A stretch of 64,000 bases of DNA from Cavenderia fasciculata (lineage: Eukaryota; Evosea; Eumycetozoa; Acytosteliales; Cavenderiaceae), in NCBI RefSeq assembly GCF_000203815.1, contig NW_004457723.1:1364001-1428000 (forward strand), read 5' to 3'. Made by a program: the position numbers and the translations under genes. Below, piece by piece: positions 12,194 to 26,068 of this stretch. Positions within the stretch are counted from its first letter, which is position 1; every line of letters starts with the position of its first letter. Under the pieces are notes generated by a model that saw only the letters and a program-made list of their open reading frames with translations, was not told the DNA's origin and searched no databases.

Positions 12194-12977
12194 ATGGTAC
12201 TTACAGAAACAGAAAGAGCATTACAAGCTCTCATTGCATTTGGTACAAACTTGTCTTGTTTACCATTAGGTATCATGTGCGTCAAGAGAGGCACTGCATA
12301 TGAAGCTATTGTAGGTACTGCGTGTGCATTGTGCAGTATGTTGTATCATGTGGGAGAGGTGTACGAGAAGACATGGTGGTTTAAATTGAGTGGTATGACA
12401 TCTGGCCAATGGCATCGACTTGACAATATATTCACGATCCTCGCCTTTCAAGCATTGATGTTTTACTTGACCGATGTCAGTAATCCACAGATCATGGATC
12501 TTTTGCGTTGGACATTCCTCGTGTTTACACTATACTGTCAAGAACGTGCACCATGGGACATTACATACACTATACTCCCTATTGGAGCCAGTTTCTTGCT
12601 TCTCATAGTCTCTCACCTCTACCGACGAAGAGTACCTGAATGGATCAAGAACAGGTACTTTCTCTATGGATTGGGGTGTCTTGTCGTCGCTGGATTCTTC
12701 TTTGCCCGTGGTCTCGACGACGACACCGATTATTTACGTTGGAATCATGGTGTATGGCATTTCTTTATTGGCATCGCCTTTTTCTTCATTTTCCAATCCC
12801 GAGACAAGAGTGTCAAAGATCTTTATGTATGTAGTAGTAGTATTCAACGAAGAAGAATGAATATCTCAAAAGAAAAAAACAAAAATATCATCCATCGTCA
12901 TCATCGACCTGACCTATTATTAACTGTCCTGTCTTATCCTATCCTATCCTATCATCGTCTTTTAGAAAAAATTTTAA
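12194..12977 (+). CDS. TMEM8/myomaker-family multi-pass membrane protein (DUF3522, CREST-type)
   Basis: Exon 1 is 12194-12826. A small second exon (12966-12977) follows a GTATGT donor and a strong pyrimidine-rich acceptor and adds only Lys-Lys-Phe-stop. The spliced product is 214 residues, matching the roughly 220 of myomaker; unspliced, the frame runs on into low-quality sequence to 13027. About seven hydrophobic segments are present. The family signatures are visible: SMLYH near residue 50, QWHRLDN near 75 and the late NHGVWHFF motif. These supply the conserved Ser, Asp and His residues of the CREST hydrolase superfamily, which includes ceramidases and PGAP6. The role here is unknown; membrane lipid or GPI-lipid hydrolysis is a family-based guess. 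Confidence 0.8.
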
Positions 12978-13624
12978 ACAACACTAACAACAAACAATTA
13001 CGATTAATAAAAAAACCTAAACTATAACGATAGTTTGAAAATCAAGTAAATATCAAAAGAATATTCAACGACCAGACTCCATCCCAAGGGACAACCGTAG
13101 ATAGACGATCGGAGGTAATAATGATTAGTTAGCATCTTACCCCCAACTTGCAAGGGATTTTACGAAATTCCGAAAAAAGTTAGTAGCGTGATCGCAACTC
13201 GTTGTGTTTGGCAACGGTATCTTTGCAGAAAACATTTTAAAATGTTTTAAAAAAAATTTTGTTTCCTGATCCCACCTCACTAATCTTATAACTTTTCTGT
13301 TTTGACCTACTCCTTCAGTCCTATCATTCATTCATCAAATTTACTTTAACTTTTTTTAAATCACATCAACACAATTCAAAGATAATACTTGGGAGAAAGA
13401 AAACAGAACAGTATAATCAAAATCCACATCATCATTATATATATTGTTTTTTTTAGTATATATATCTATTTGTAATAGTACCATTAGTAAACAACAGCAG
13501 CAGTAAAGATCTTCTTCATCTTTTTAATTATATATATATATATATCCCCTCTTCTTTTCTTTTTTTTTTAAAAATTATTATTTGTTGATTCAACACAACA
13601 ATTCCAAACAACGATTGTAACACA
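12978..13624. other. intergenic, 3' region of TMEM8-like gene and lipase promoter
   Basis: AT-rich, with T-runs and an (AT)n tract near 13525-13545 about 80 bases before the lipase ATG. No coding or RNA gene seen. Confidence 0.5.
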
Positions 13625-14638
13625 ATGATGATCAAAAACACCAACAATGTCCTATCATCAATTCTTGTAATATTAATTTTCACATCATGTACCATTATTC
13701 CATCGCTGTCTGCTGCAGCACTCAAGAGAGGAGGAGGAGGAAGACCAACAAAGGTCATTTCAAACACTGGTCCAACCGACGCCTACCAACAAACATTGGC
13801 CGAGACCTTTATTTTAATGGCCTACAACTCATACTGCGTTCAATCTGAAATCTTGGATTGGTCATGCACCAACTGTCAAAAACTTCCACAAGTCACAGTT
13901 GGTCAAGTCATCTATAGTAACAGTACCGATACTCAAGCTTATGTTGCTACATATAGTAATGAATATGGTAAGAAATGAAAAAGAATCAAACAAACAAATT
14001 TAATCCACAATCATATGTGATCATATACTTATTCTACTCTATATTTTTTTTTAGTTTACGTTGCATTTAGAGGATCAATGGATATTGAGAGTTGGATTAC
14101 CAATTTACAATTTTTACAAGAAACTTATCCAGGTGTACCTGATGCACTTGTTCACTCTGGTTTCTACAATGCCTACAAGAGCGTTCAACAACAAGTCCAA
14201 GTTGCCCTCCAAAATGCAGTAAAGGCATGTCCAACTTGTAAGCAACTCTATGTCATTGGTCACAGTTTGGGTGGTGCTTTGGCTTCACTTTGTATGGCCG
14301 ATGTCGTTCAATGGTTCCCAAGCATGTACACTGAATCCTATACTTTTGGCAGTCCACGTGTCGGTAATGCTTATTGGGTTTCCTACTACAACTCGATTCA
14401 ACCAAACAACTATCGTATCGTAAATCAAGACGATCTTGTACCACATGTCCCACCAAAGGGTATCATCCCCATCTATGACCACGTTCCAACCGAAGTCTGG
14501 TACAAATCAAATGCCACTGAAAACTACAAGATCTGCGATGATTCTGGCGAGGATCCAACCTGTTCTGATTCAGTCAACCCACTCTTCTTTAGCATCTATG
14601 ATCATCTCCATTATTTCGATCAACATTGTTGTTGTTGA
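13625..14638 (+). CDS. secreted class 3 lipase
   Basis: This is an alpha/beta-hydrolase of the fungal-lipase-like family that hydrolyses acylglycerols. Exons 13625-13967 and 14055-14638 join in phase to 308 residues. A signal peptide spans about residues 1-33 (hydrophobic VLSSILVILIFTS core). Exon 2 starts VYVAFRGS, the oxyanion-hole strand of the family. The nucleophile is S185 in IGHSLGG. The acid is probably D241 in NQDDLVPHVPP, and the base H298 in DHLHYF near the C terminus, so the triad is complete. The protein ends in HCCC after several paired Cys expected to form disulfides in a secreted enzyme. It converges on the FN3 gene that ends at 14762, leaving only 123 bases between stop codons. 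Confidence 0.9.
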
Positions 14639-14761
14639 GACAAAAATTAAACACCAAACATCCTTATTTATAATAATAATCCCCAAAGAAAATAAAATAA
14701 ATGATAGATAATCGTTTTACTTTTTTTTTTTTATTTAAATAATATTTATTTATTTATTTAT

Positions 14762-17700
14762 TTAAATTATCAAAAAAATAACAATAGATAAAACAACAAG
14801 GATATTTGATGTGGTTGATTGCAATAATCTATTTGATAATGAAACAGCACCAGTGGTAGTACCATTAGTTGTTGGGGGATCATTCTTTAGAGTTGTTGCT
14901 TGAACAGTTGATGTTGAACTGATCTCTGAAATAGAGTTGGATGCAATCACTTGAATGTAATAGGTTGTATCTGATTGTAATCCTGTGAATTGACAACTTG
15001 TAACATTTACACCTTGGCACACTGTATTCCATTCAGTGCCATTGATAGAGATACCAGAAACATAATTATCGGCAAATTGTACTTGTGTCCAACTAGCTGA
15101 TATAGCATTAATATTAGTTGATGTTGTTATGGTTGTCTGTGCCATAGTTGGAGTGAAGAGGATAGTTGTTGAGTTTTGTGATGTCATCTCTCCATTGCTT
15201 GCAGTCACTTGAATAGAATAACTTTGTTTGGTTTGTTGTTGTGATGGTGTGAATGCATAGGTTGTCTCTCCACTTGTGTCTTGGGTTGTTGCTTGAAATC
15301 CATTGACTAATACATCGTATGTTGTAGCAACAGAAATATTTCCACCTATAGTTGAATAACTGATTGAAATACCGACATTATTTGGAATGATTGAAACTGT
15401 AACAATTGGTGATTCTAATATTGGAATATATACAATCGATGTTGAATTCTCTGATGTCAATTGACCATTGGTAGCAACAACCTTGATAACATAGGTGCTT
15501 TGAGTTTTCTTTTGTTCATCCGAGAATGTATATGTTGCTTTCTTGGTGGTATCTGCTGTTACAATGACTTGATCGTTGATTGATACATCATAGGTGGTTG
15601 TGATTGACTGACTTCCACCTGTTGAACTGTATGTCATATTTAATGTATCATAGTCCATCACTGTATTGATGATTGGATCATCAAGTTGGGTTGGCAATAT
15701 CTTTTGAGTGATTGTTTGTACTGTTGACGATGATCCACTGTTGAAAACTGCCATATCGATTGTGACTGTCGAATCTGGTGTGAGACCGGTGAATGTGGCA
15801 GTGTTGGTTTTGGTGAATTGTTGTGCTGCTTGTTTGTTGACAGAGATATAGAAAATGGTATCGACATTTGGAATACCTCCAGTTGATTCAAATTGAATGG
15901 TGACTGAACTGTTTGTAAATGCAGTCACCTTGAATACAGATATAGTTGGAGCTGGATACGATACAATATTTGTTGATTGAGTCGTAAAATCAACATTATT
16001 GGTTGCTTCAACGATGATTGCATTTGATGATCCTGGAGGGACTGTGAATCTACAATTTTGAGCTGGACAATATGCTAAAACAATGACTGTTCCATTCAAT
16101 TTAACTTGATATGTGGTTTGACCTGGTACACCTCCAGTAGCACTATAACTAAATGAGATGGTTGTAATCGTACTGACAATATTGTTGATTTGTGGTGTTG
16201 ATAGTGTTGGGTATGTTGTAAATGTGTTGGTTGTCAATGATTGACTACGTCCATTATTATTGGCTGTAATATTAAATATATAATCAGTTGATGGTGTTGT
16301 TGTGACGGTACATGTTGTTGATACGATATCCTGGCAATTGGGAACAGGTGCACCATTGGCATTGACATAATAACGAGTGAGTGTTGGATCACCACCAGTA
16401 CTTGAATAATTAATGACAATTGATTTTGATTTAATAACTGTCGATGTGACTGTTGGTGCATTTACCAGATCCCACAATTTAACTGTCACGATGGAAAAGG
16501 TAGTTTCTTGTGCATTACTTGCAGATACCTTAATTTGATAGGTCTGAAGAGTTGTCAATCCACTAAACTGATATTGTTTGACTTGAGTATTTGTAAATGA
16601 ACTGGTACCATCCAACCAACCAGAATAGGTTGTTGTTGATTCTGGATTATCACCACCTACTGCATTATAACTAATGTCGATCGAGTTTGTTGTTGCAGAG
16701 TATTGGATAGCTGGTGACTCTAGTGATTTGGTCAATGTGACAGGAGCAGCATTTTTCACAGGACTTGTTTCTCCATAGTTGGTGGCTGTCACTCCAATAG
16801 TAATAGTACTACCTGGCGTTAAACCAGTGATATTACACACCATAGTTGTGGTTCCGTTACACTGTGGAACAATGACTCCATTTGAATAGGCGGCAAATGT
16901 AGAAACATTTCCTGGCATACCTCCAGTCGATGTCCACGATACAGCTAACCATGTACGTGAATATCCAATAACATTAACAGCTGATACTACAGGTACTATA
17001 AACAAGAAGAAAGAAAGAGAGTTAATTACTTTAAAATATTTCTTTTCACATTCTTTTTTCTACATACAAGGAACAAGAGAAAAGTTTGCAGAAACAAACT
17101 CTGGAATTGGACCGACAGTTTGACTACTGACTAAAAGTTTAATGAAAGTTTGCTTATTTTCGAGTAGAGGACTTGAAAATGTGCAAAGACCATAGAACGG
17201 GGGATTATTTATATTTAAATAGGTAAAACAGTTGGTCGAGGTACTGGTAGCACCATCCAACAAGTAAATATAGAGATTGTCAAGGTTAAAAGAGAAATCG
17301 ATGGTGGCAGCATTTTTTTGAATAGAATAGCTACGATAACCAACTGAAATACCTATAGCAACGGTGGCTTTGAATTCGGTAGAGGCAATGATTGCCTTGG
17401 TAAGGAGGTTACCACCAATAGTCAATGATGACGTTGCTGAGCATTCGTTGGTGATAATCGATGGGTTGTTGGATGGACATGAGTTGTTGACATTGGATAT
17501 ACCAGTGATGGAAAGGGCAGTCGAATTGTATTGACTAAAACCAGAGGCAATTGGTAGGTATGGGGCATAGGCAGATACAAGAGGATCGAAAATAATACAT
17601 TGTCCTGGTTGTGAGTTCTTCATTACATATGCAATTGGGTAGAGATCAGAACATCTATAAATTAAATAGATAAATACGTAAAGGATTAGGATTTATAATA

Positions 17701-18106
17701 TGAGATGGTTTAATTGCTACTACTATACATACGATCTTTTTCTTTGAAAGTAAATACATCCTGGACATGGTGCAGCTTCTCCAGAAGTGTATACGTATAG
17801 TGTGTCTGTTGTAGTGTCACAAAGAGATGATGAAGGTGTTGTAACTTGAAGAATCTTTGGTGTGGTTGAGCAGGTCAAGTCATTTGTATAGGTGTATTTA
17901 AAAGAATTGGTTAACTGTCCAGTATAGGTAAACTTGAATGACCCAGTTCCATCCAACGAACGAAAACATTGGTTCATTGGAAATGTGGCAAGAGAGTTAC
18001 CATTAAAAATAGACGATGAACATGGTGATCTCATTCCAATCCACTGTGCTTGCACATCATTACTCTGTTGTAATATTATTACAAATATTAATAATAAATA
18101 AATCAT
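14762..18106 (-). CDS. FN3-repeat surface protein, paralogue A
   Basis: Exons 17733-18106, 17068-17654 and 14762-16995 give 1,064 residues. It has a signal peptide (residues 1-20), then a Cys-containing N-terminal region of about 320 residues encoded by exons 1 and 2. Roughly eight fibronectin type III-like modules of 85-95 residues follow. They are recognisable by repeated 'SxTGG', 'TxYxVxVNG', 'GLTxxTTYxIxVxASN' patterns. The chain ends in a hydrophobic tail with no cytoplasmic extension (SLSNRLL then ILVVLSIVIFLII), which fits a GPI-anchor signal. Many N-x-S/T sites are present. Intron positions and phases (2, then 1) are identical in the two neighbouring paralogues, so the three arose by tandem duplication. 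It is likely a cell-surface adhesion or matrix protein; the ligand is unknown. Confidence 0.85.
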
Positions 18107-18514
18107 TATTATTATTATATTGTAAAGAAAGGGATAAATAAATAAATAAATAAAATAAGAAGATGATGATCATGATGATGTTTAATCGAATAAATATATC
18201 CTTCCTTACATTTACATTGGCCAACCATATGTGGAGTCATAGGACGATACCGACCTCTATAGAGAAAATATCAAACTACGAGCTCGTTGAAAAATCGAAT
18301 CTAACGATCATGACCAGGAGAGATGCCAATTGTCGATCTAATCTTCTGACGCTTTACGAAGAACGAGAAAGGAACCAGTATTCTTTATCTGTACACTATA
18401 TCTGTGTGTGATTAATTAAACTAAATAAACACACACACAAACTATAGTTTGATATCTAAAAATCGAAAAACAAAATGAATATTTTTTGAAAATTACAATT
18501 ATTTATTTATTTAA
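18107..18514. other. intergenic between FN3 paralogues A and B
   Basis: About 400 bases. Apart from the CGAGCTCG element upstream of paralogue A, I see no gene. An 82-codon plus-strand open frame here has no recognisable features. Confidence 0.5.
18278..18297 (-). promoter_or_regulatory. conserved upstream element of FN3 paralogue A (ACGAGCTC...AAAAATCG)
   Basis: ACGAGCTCG followed after three bases by AAAAATCG, about 170 bases upstream of the start codon. The same palindromic core lies 185 and 151 bases upstream of paralogues B and C in otherwise different sequence. It is a candidate transcription-factor site. Confidence 0.4.
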
Positions 18515-21500
18515 TTACATCAAGAAAATAACAAATAGAGTGATGATTATCATATTGGTTGATATTAATAATCTATTTGATAATGATACTGGTTCGGGTT
18601 TGAGTGTTGTTGCTTGAACAGTTGATGTTGAACTAATCTCTGAAATGGTATTTAATGAGACCACTTGAATGTAATAGGTTGTATCTGATTGTAATCCTGT
18701 GAATTGGCAACTTGTAACATTTACACCTTGACATACTGTATTCCAATCGACAGAGTCAGTAGAGATACCAGCAACATAATTATCGGCAATTGGTACTTGT
18801 GTCCAACTAGCTGATATAGCATTAACATTGGTTGATGCTGTGATGGTTGTTTGTGCCATGGTTGGAGTGAAGAGGATAGATGTTGAGTTTTGTGAAGTCA
18901 TTGCTCCATTGCTTGCAATCACTTGGACAGTGTAACTTTGTCTCGATTGTTGTTGTGATTTTGTGAATGTATAGGTTGTGGCACCGCTTTCAAGTGGGAA
19001 TCCATTGACCAATACCTGATAAGTTGTAGTAATCTGATTATTGCCACCAATAGCTGAATAACTGATTGAAATACCGACATTATTTGGAATGATTGAAACT
19101 GTAATGATTGGTGATTCTAATATTGGAATATATACGATGGATGTTGAATTCTCTGATGTCAATTGACCATTGGTGGCAACAACCTTGATGACATAGGTGC
19201 TTTGTGTTTTCTTTTGTTCATTTGAAAATGTATATGTTGCTTTCTTGGTGGTGTCTGCCGTTACAATGACTTGGTCGTTGATCGATACATCATAGGTGGT
19301 TGTGATTGATTGACTTCCTCCTGTTGAACTGTATGTCATATTTAATGTATCATAGTCCATCACTGTATTGATGATTGGATCACCAAGTAAATTTGGTAAT
19401 AACTTTTGAGTGACTGTTTGTACAGATGATGTTGAACCACTGTTGGATGCTATCATGTCGATTTTGACTGTTGAATCTGGTGTGAGACCGGTGAATGTGG
19501 CGGTGTTGATTTTGGTAAATTGTTGTGCTGCTTGTCCGTTGACAGAGATATAGAAAATGGTATCAACAGTTGGATCACCTCCTGTCGACTCAAATTGAAT
19601 GGTGATAGAGTTCTTTGTGAAAGCGGTCACCTTGAGTACAGATATAGTTGGAGCTGGATACGATGAAATAGTTGTTGATTGAGTTGTGAAATCAACATTA
19701 TTGGTTGCTTCAACGATGATTGCATTTGATGATCCTGGGGGGACTGTGAATCTACAATTTTGAGCTGGACAATATGCTGCTAAAACAATGACCGTTCCAT
19801 TCAATTTAACTTGATAGGTAGTTTGACCTGGTACACCTCCAGTAACACTATAACTAAATGAGATGGTTGTAATAGTACTGACAATATTGTTGATTTGTGG
19901 TGGTGATAGTGTTGGGTATGTTGTGAAAGTGTTGGTTGTCAATGATTGACTACGTCCATTATTATTGGCTGTAATATTAAATATATAACCGGTTGATGGT
20001 GTTGTTGTGACTGTACATGTTGTTGATACGATTTCTTGACAATTGGCAACAGGTACACCATTGGAATTGACATAATAACGAGTGAGTGTTGGGTCACCAC
20101 CGGTACTCGAATAATTAATGACAATTGATTTTGATTTAATAACTGTCGATGTGACTGTTGGTGCATTTACCAGATCCCACAATTTAACTGTGATTGTTGA
20201 AAAGGTAGTTTCTTGAGCATTACTTGCAGATACCTTGATTTGATAGGTCTGAAGAGTTGTCAATCCACTAAACTGATATTGTTTGACTTGAGTATTTGTA
20301 AACGAGCTAGTACCATCCAACCAACCAGAATAGGTTGTTGTTGATTCTGGATTAGCACCACCTGCTGCAATATAACTAATGTCGATCGAGTTTGTTGTTG
20401 AAGAGTATTGGATAGCTGGTGCACCAAGTAAATTACTCAATGTGGCGACAACTGTTTTCACAGGACTTGTTTCTCCAAAGTTGGTGGCCGAAACTCCAAC
20501 GGTAACAGTACTTCCCACTGCTAAACCAGTGATATTACACTCCAAAGCAGTGATCCCATTACATTGTGGAACAATGGCACTGTTTGCATAAACAGTAAAT
20601 GTAGAAACATTTCCTGGCATACCTCCAATCGATGTCCATGCAACAGTCACCCATGTCTGTGAAAATCCATTAACATTAACAGCTGATATTTCAGGTACTT
20701 TTAATAAAAAAGAAAAAGAGAGAGAAGGAGTTAATAAAATAATAAAAAATATATATATATATATATATTTTCTCTTTACTACATACAAGGAACAAGTGAA
20801 AAGTTTGCAGAGATTAGATCGGGAATTTGACTGACAGTTTGACCACCCATTGAAAGTCTAATAAATGTTTGTTTACCGGTGAGCAGAGGAGTGGTAAGAT
20901 TACAGTTTCCAAAGAATTGTGGATTTGCATTGGTTGGAGTACAGAAGCAACTGATAGACATACCGGTAAGTCCATCAAGTAAGACTACCTCTAGATTCTC
21001 TAGAAAGAAGGAGACATCCCAAGTGGCAGGGAATCTACTCAAAGAATAACTACGGTATCCAATGGCAATGGGAGGTGCAAAGGTGGATTTGAACTGCGTG
21101 GGAATGATTGCCTTGGTAAAGATATTTCCTCCAATCGTCAACGATGACGCTGAGCATAGGTCATTGGTTATGAGTGATGGATTGGCAGATGAACATGTCT
21201 GGTTGACATTGGACAGTGGTGACATTGATATAGCAGTACTATTAAATTTGCTAAAGGCTGCATTCACAGTTTGGTATGGTGCTGTCATCGATGAAAGTGG
21301 ATCCACTATAACACAATTTGCAGCTTGGGTGATATTCACAGAATAAGAAATTGATGGAAGTACTTCATTACATCTAATAGGAAAAGAGAGAGAGTAAGTA
21401 ATTGATTGTTTCAAGATCTTTTGAATAGATAGGTAGATAGGTAGTTACGTTTGTTTTCTGTGAAAGAAGAGTGAATTTGGACTTGGAATGACACCAACAG

Positions 21501-21849
21501 CAGCAAAGTTGTATACTGTATCAGTGGCAGTATCACAAAGGGTAGGCTTTGTAGGTGTAATGATTGTGAAGACTTGTGGAGTGGTAGAACAGGTCAAGTC
21601 ATTCAAAGCATATACATTTTTGTAAAAAGTTGTGTATTGTCCAGTATAGGTAAACTTGAATGAACTAGTTCCATCCAACGTTTTATAACACTTGTTCAAT
21701 GGAAAGGTGGCCAATGAATTGGCTGAAAATGATGTAGCTGAACATGGAGTTCTCATCGCTATGAATCCTTGTCCTTGCACTACATTGTTCTTTTGCTGTA
21801 ATAATACAAATATAATTATGAATAAAATACTAAAAATTCTATTCCTCAT
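18515..21849 (-). CDS. FN3-repeat surface protein, paralogue B
   Basis: Exons 21449-21849, 20787-21373 and 18515-20697 give 1,056 residues with the same design as paralogue A: signal peptide, Cys-containing N-terminal region (CSATSF... and PLNKCYK near the start), FN3-like modules, and a C-terminal hydrophobic tail (NMIIITLFVIFLM). The first intron uses a GTAACT donor where the paralogues have GTATGT. Modules in the middle, such as PIINTVMDYDTLNMTY, are nearly identical to those of A and C. The first module and the linkers differ clearly. This uneven pattern suggests gene conversion between copies. Confidence 0.85.
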
Positions 21850-22746
21850 ATTGTTGATGGGGGTGTTTTGTTATTATTTTGAATAAAAAAAAAAAAAGAG
21901 ATAAAAAGAAATAAAGGAATAGAGTTAAAGTTACTATTGCTTTATAGGATTCCTCTAATACATCGCCGTCGCTCATGATAGGTCAGAACGTATATACGTC
22001 GAAAACATAGTATCCCCATGGTATCTAGAATTACGAGCTCCTAAAAATCGTCAACCGAATCGGATTCTAAAAAAGTCTTTGTTCGATTGACTAAAAGTGT
22101 ATTCATCTCTGTGTTATATGTTTTTTTTTAAATACATGCTAATTATTTGTATTATGTTGTAGGTTTTAAAAAGATAAATGTAACCACACAGACCACAAGA
22201 ATGAAGACCTAGGGGATGTATGAAAGGACATATACACAAAATCTCAACAATCATCAACAAAGTAATATCATTTTATATCGAATCCTGGGAGCAAGTCTGT
22301 TTCGATACAGTTCGCTCTCCAACACTACGTGAAAATTGTAGTCATGCAATCTTCCTAGCTCTTGCTGATCTGATAGAATACATTTACCTGTATTGAGATG
22401 ATTGACATAGTTTTTGGGCAGTACTAGGTACAAGACAAGAGTTTATAGGAGCGTAAAAGGAACAAAGCATGAGTAAAAATCATAATGCCTTGCAACACGA
22501 GAGCAAGTTTCAATAGTCGTCTCTAGAATTCTTTCATTGTTTCCTAGCAAGCTGATCAGGACCGGAGCCACGTTGTTGTATAAACTATATATGGGTTCAG
22601 TCCCTATCAGCTTGTTGGTAAATAATAAGAATGTGTGCCCCCCGCTTTGGCACCCCTATCATCATTTATAAATCTAAAGAGGTATGAAATTATTATTATT
22701 ATGATTATTATTGTGCAAGATATTATTAATATTATAATTTATTAAT
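21850..22746. other. intergenic between FN3 paralogues B and C
   Basis: About 900 bases. It holds the paralogue B promoter with its ACGAGCTC element. A less AT-rich stretch follows at 22190-22660, with a small hairpin near 22644-22662 (GTGCC paired with GGCAC). No open frame or tRNA-like structure is convincing. The composition suggests either an old insertion or an unrecognised RNA. Confidence 0.45.
22033..22050 (-). promoter_or_regulatory. conserved upstream element of FN3 paralogue B
   Basis: ACGAGCTC, two bases, then AAAAATCG, 185 bases upstream of the start codon. It shares both halves with the element of paralogue A, though the surrounding sequence is not alike. Confidence 0.4.
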
Positions 22747-25700
22747 TTAGATAGACCAACATGTTGCTACGATAATAGTAAATAAAACAAGAATATTTGA
22801 TGTGGTTGACAGTTGTAATAATCTATTTGATAATGAAACTACAACAGTGCTAGATTCTGTTGTTGCTTGAACAGTTGATGTTGAACTACTTTCTGAAATG
22901 GTATTTAAAGAGATCACTTGAATGTAATAGGTTGTATCTGATTGTAATCCTGTGAATTGGCAACTTGTAACATTTACACCTTGACATACTGTATTCCAAT
23001 CGATTCCATCAATAGACACACCAGCAACATAATTATCGGCAATTGGTACTTGTGTCCAACTAGCTGATATTGAATTACTATCAGTTGATGTTGTGATGAT
23101 TGTCTGTACCATAGTTGGTGTGAAGAGGATAGTTGTTGAGCTATCTGATGTCATTGCTCCATTACTTGCAATAACTTGAATAGAATAACTTTGTTTGGTT
23201 TGTTGTTGCATTTTTGAGAATGTATAGGTTGTAGCTCCACTATCGATTGGGAATCCATTGACCAACACCTGATAAGTTGTAGTAATCTGATTATTTCCAC
23301 CAATAGACGAATAACTGATTGAAATACCAACATTATTTGGAATGATTCCGACTGTAACAATTGGTGATTCTAATTTTGGAATATATAAGATCGATGTCGA
23401 ATTTTCTGATGTCAGCTGACCATTGGTAGCAACAACCTTGATGACATAGGTGCTTTGTGTTTTCTTTTGTTCATTTGAAAATGTATATGTTGCTTTCTTG
23501 GTGGTGTCTGCCGTTACAATGACTTGGTCGTTGATCGATACATCATAGGTGGTTGTGATTGATTGACTTCCTCCTGTTGAACTGTATGTCATATTTAATG
23601 TATCATAGTCCATCACTGTATTGATGATTGGATCACTAATAGAAAGTGGTGATATCTTTTGGGTGATTGTTTGTTTTGTTGATGTTGAGCCACTGTTGGA
23701 TGCTGTTATGGAAATTGTGACTGTTGAATCTGGTGTAAGATTGTCAAATGTGGCAGTGTTGATTTTGGTGTATTGTAGAGCTGCTTGTCCGTTGACAGAG
23801 ATAAAATAAGTTGTATCAACAGTTGGAATACCTCCAGTTGATTCAAATTGAATAGTGACTGAGCTGCTTGTAAACGCAGTCACCTTGAATACAGATATAC
23901 TCGGAACTGAATATGCTACAATATTTGTTGATTGAGTTGTGAAATCAACATTATTGGTTGCTTCAACGATGATTGCATTTGATGATCCTGGGGGGACTGT
24001 GAATCTACAATTTTGAGCTGGACAATATGCTGCTAAAACAATGACCGTTCCATTCAATTTAACTTGATAGGTAGTTTGACCTGGTACACCTCCAGTAGCA
24101 CTATAACTAAATGAGATGGTTGTAATCGTACTGACAATATTGTTGATTTGTGGTGTTGATAGTGTTGGGTATGTTGTAAAGTTGGTGGTTGTCAATGATT
24201 GACTACGTCCATTATTATTGGCTGTAATATTAAATATATAACCGGTTGATGGTGTTGTTGTGACGGTACATGTTGTTGATACGATATCCTGGCAATTGGG
24301 AACAGGTACACCATTGGCATTGACATAATAACGAGTGAGTGTTGGATCACCACCAGTACTCGAATAATTAATGACAATTGATTTGGATTTAACAACTGTC
24401 GATGTGACTGTTGGTGCATTTACTAGATCCCACAATTTAACAATTATGATGGAAAGGGTAGTTTCTTGTGCATTACTTGCAGATACCTTGATTTGATAGG
24501 TCTGGAAAGTAGTCAATCCACTAAACTGATATTGTTTGACTTGAGTATTTGTAAATGAGCTAGTACCATCCAACCAACCAGAATAGGTTGTTGTTGATTC
24601 TGGATTCTCACCACCTGCTGCAATATAATTGATGCTGATTGAAGTTGGATCAGTGGTGTAGGTGATGACTGGAGAGAATAGGAATTGTGGGAGTAGTTGA
24701 GACATTGTCTTTTGTACACTTGTTGCTCCGTTGATCGTGACGGTCACACCAACAGTAACAGTACTTCCAGCAGTCAATCCAGTAATATTACATTCCTTGA
24801 CAGTAATTCCATTACATTGCGGAACAATGACCCCATTTGAATAAACTTGATAGGTCGGTACAAACCCACTCATACCTCCACTATAAGAATATGAAACTAA
24901 AATTGAATCCTTTGCAATTCCAATTATATCAAATGATGCTATTTCAGGTACTATAAACAAGAAGAAGGAAAGAGAGAGAGAGAGAAAGAGTTAGTAAACT
25001 ATTACTTTTTAATTTTAAATAAATATTATTTTAACATACCAGGAGCAAGAGAGAAATTAGATGAAGATAGATTAGGTCTTGGAGTGACAGTTTGACCAGC
25101 AATTTGTAGTCGAACAAATGTTTGTTTACCGATGAGTAGAGGGTCGGTGATATTACACTTTCCAAACCAATTCAAACTTTTCTCATTTTTGTAGCAATCA
25201 AGAGTTGCTCCAGTGGCTCCATCGGTCAAGTACATGTATGCATCAAAGGAGGTAAAGGTAACGGGGGGTTTTGGCAATTGGTATCCATTATAACCAAATG
25301 ACAATGGTGCATTAAAAGATGGGTTATAATCAGTGAGTATAAGGGCAGATGTGAATATGCTTCCAGCAATGGTCACTGAAGATGATGAACACTGGCTAGT
25401 CACCACCTTGGTGGGTGCAGTGGAAGGACACGAACCATTGACAGTCGACAAACCAGTCATGTCCAAAGAGTTGGCAGAACTCTGAGTAAAGCTTGACCAA
25501 TAAGTTTGAAATGGCGAAAACAACGCTGACAATGGATCCATTTGAAGACATGGAGTAACACCACTAGACAATAATAAAGCATAATTTATTGGATATTGAT
25601 CATTACACCTAAATAAATAAAGATAAATATATATATTAGTAATTAGATTAGTTTATGTTTGTATAATTTATGTACATACGATCTTTTTCTTTCAAAATAA

Positions 25701-26068
25701 GCAGCACCAATAGAAGGAATGGCATTGACAGTGATGAGTTCATATTGAGTATCAGAGTTGGTATCACAAACACCCTTTTGAGATGGTGAGCTGATGATTA
25801 TGGTTGGTGGAGTTGTAGCTGTGACGCAAAGGAGATCTTTAAATGTATTCTTGTACGTGATGGCATTGATTCTAGTAAACTTGAACGAACTGATTCCGTC
25901 CAACGAAGGATAACATTGATCGATTGGGAAGGTGGCAAGTAATAAACCAGTGTCGAATGTTGCCGTACACGGGGTTCTCATTGCAACAAGTCCTTGTCCT
26001 TTAACTCCATTATTACTTATCAATACAATGATCAAAGTAAGTATTGAGATTAAAATGTATCTATTCAT
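22747..26068 (-). CDS. FN3-repeat surface protein, paralogue C
   Basis: Exons 25680-26068, 25040-25608 and 22747-24950 give 1,053 residues. The layout is as in A and B: signal peptide, Cys-containing N-terminal domains, FN3-like modules, and a hydrophobic C-terminal tail (ILVLFTIIVATCWSI) of GPI type. Intron phases match the other two copies. The N-terminal region (MRTPCTATF, DPLSALFSPFQ) and first FN3 module are the most diverged of the three. The middle modules are almost the same as in B. Exon 2 is 18 bases shorter than in A and B. Confidence 0.85.

Noticed and set aside
12827-13027. Extension of the TMEM8-like frame by 67 codons
   Set aside because: It begins at a GTATGT donor, is low in quality, and splicing to the acceptor at 12965 gives the expected family length.
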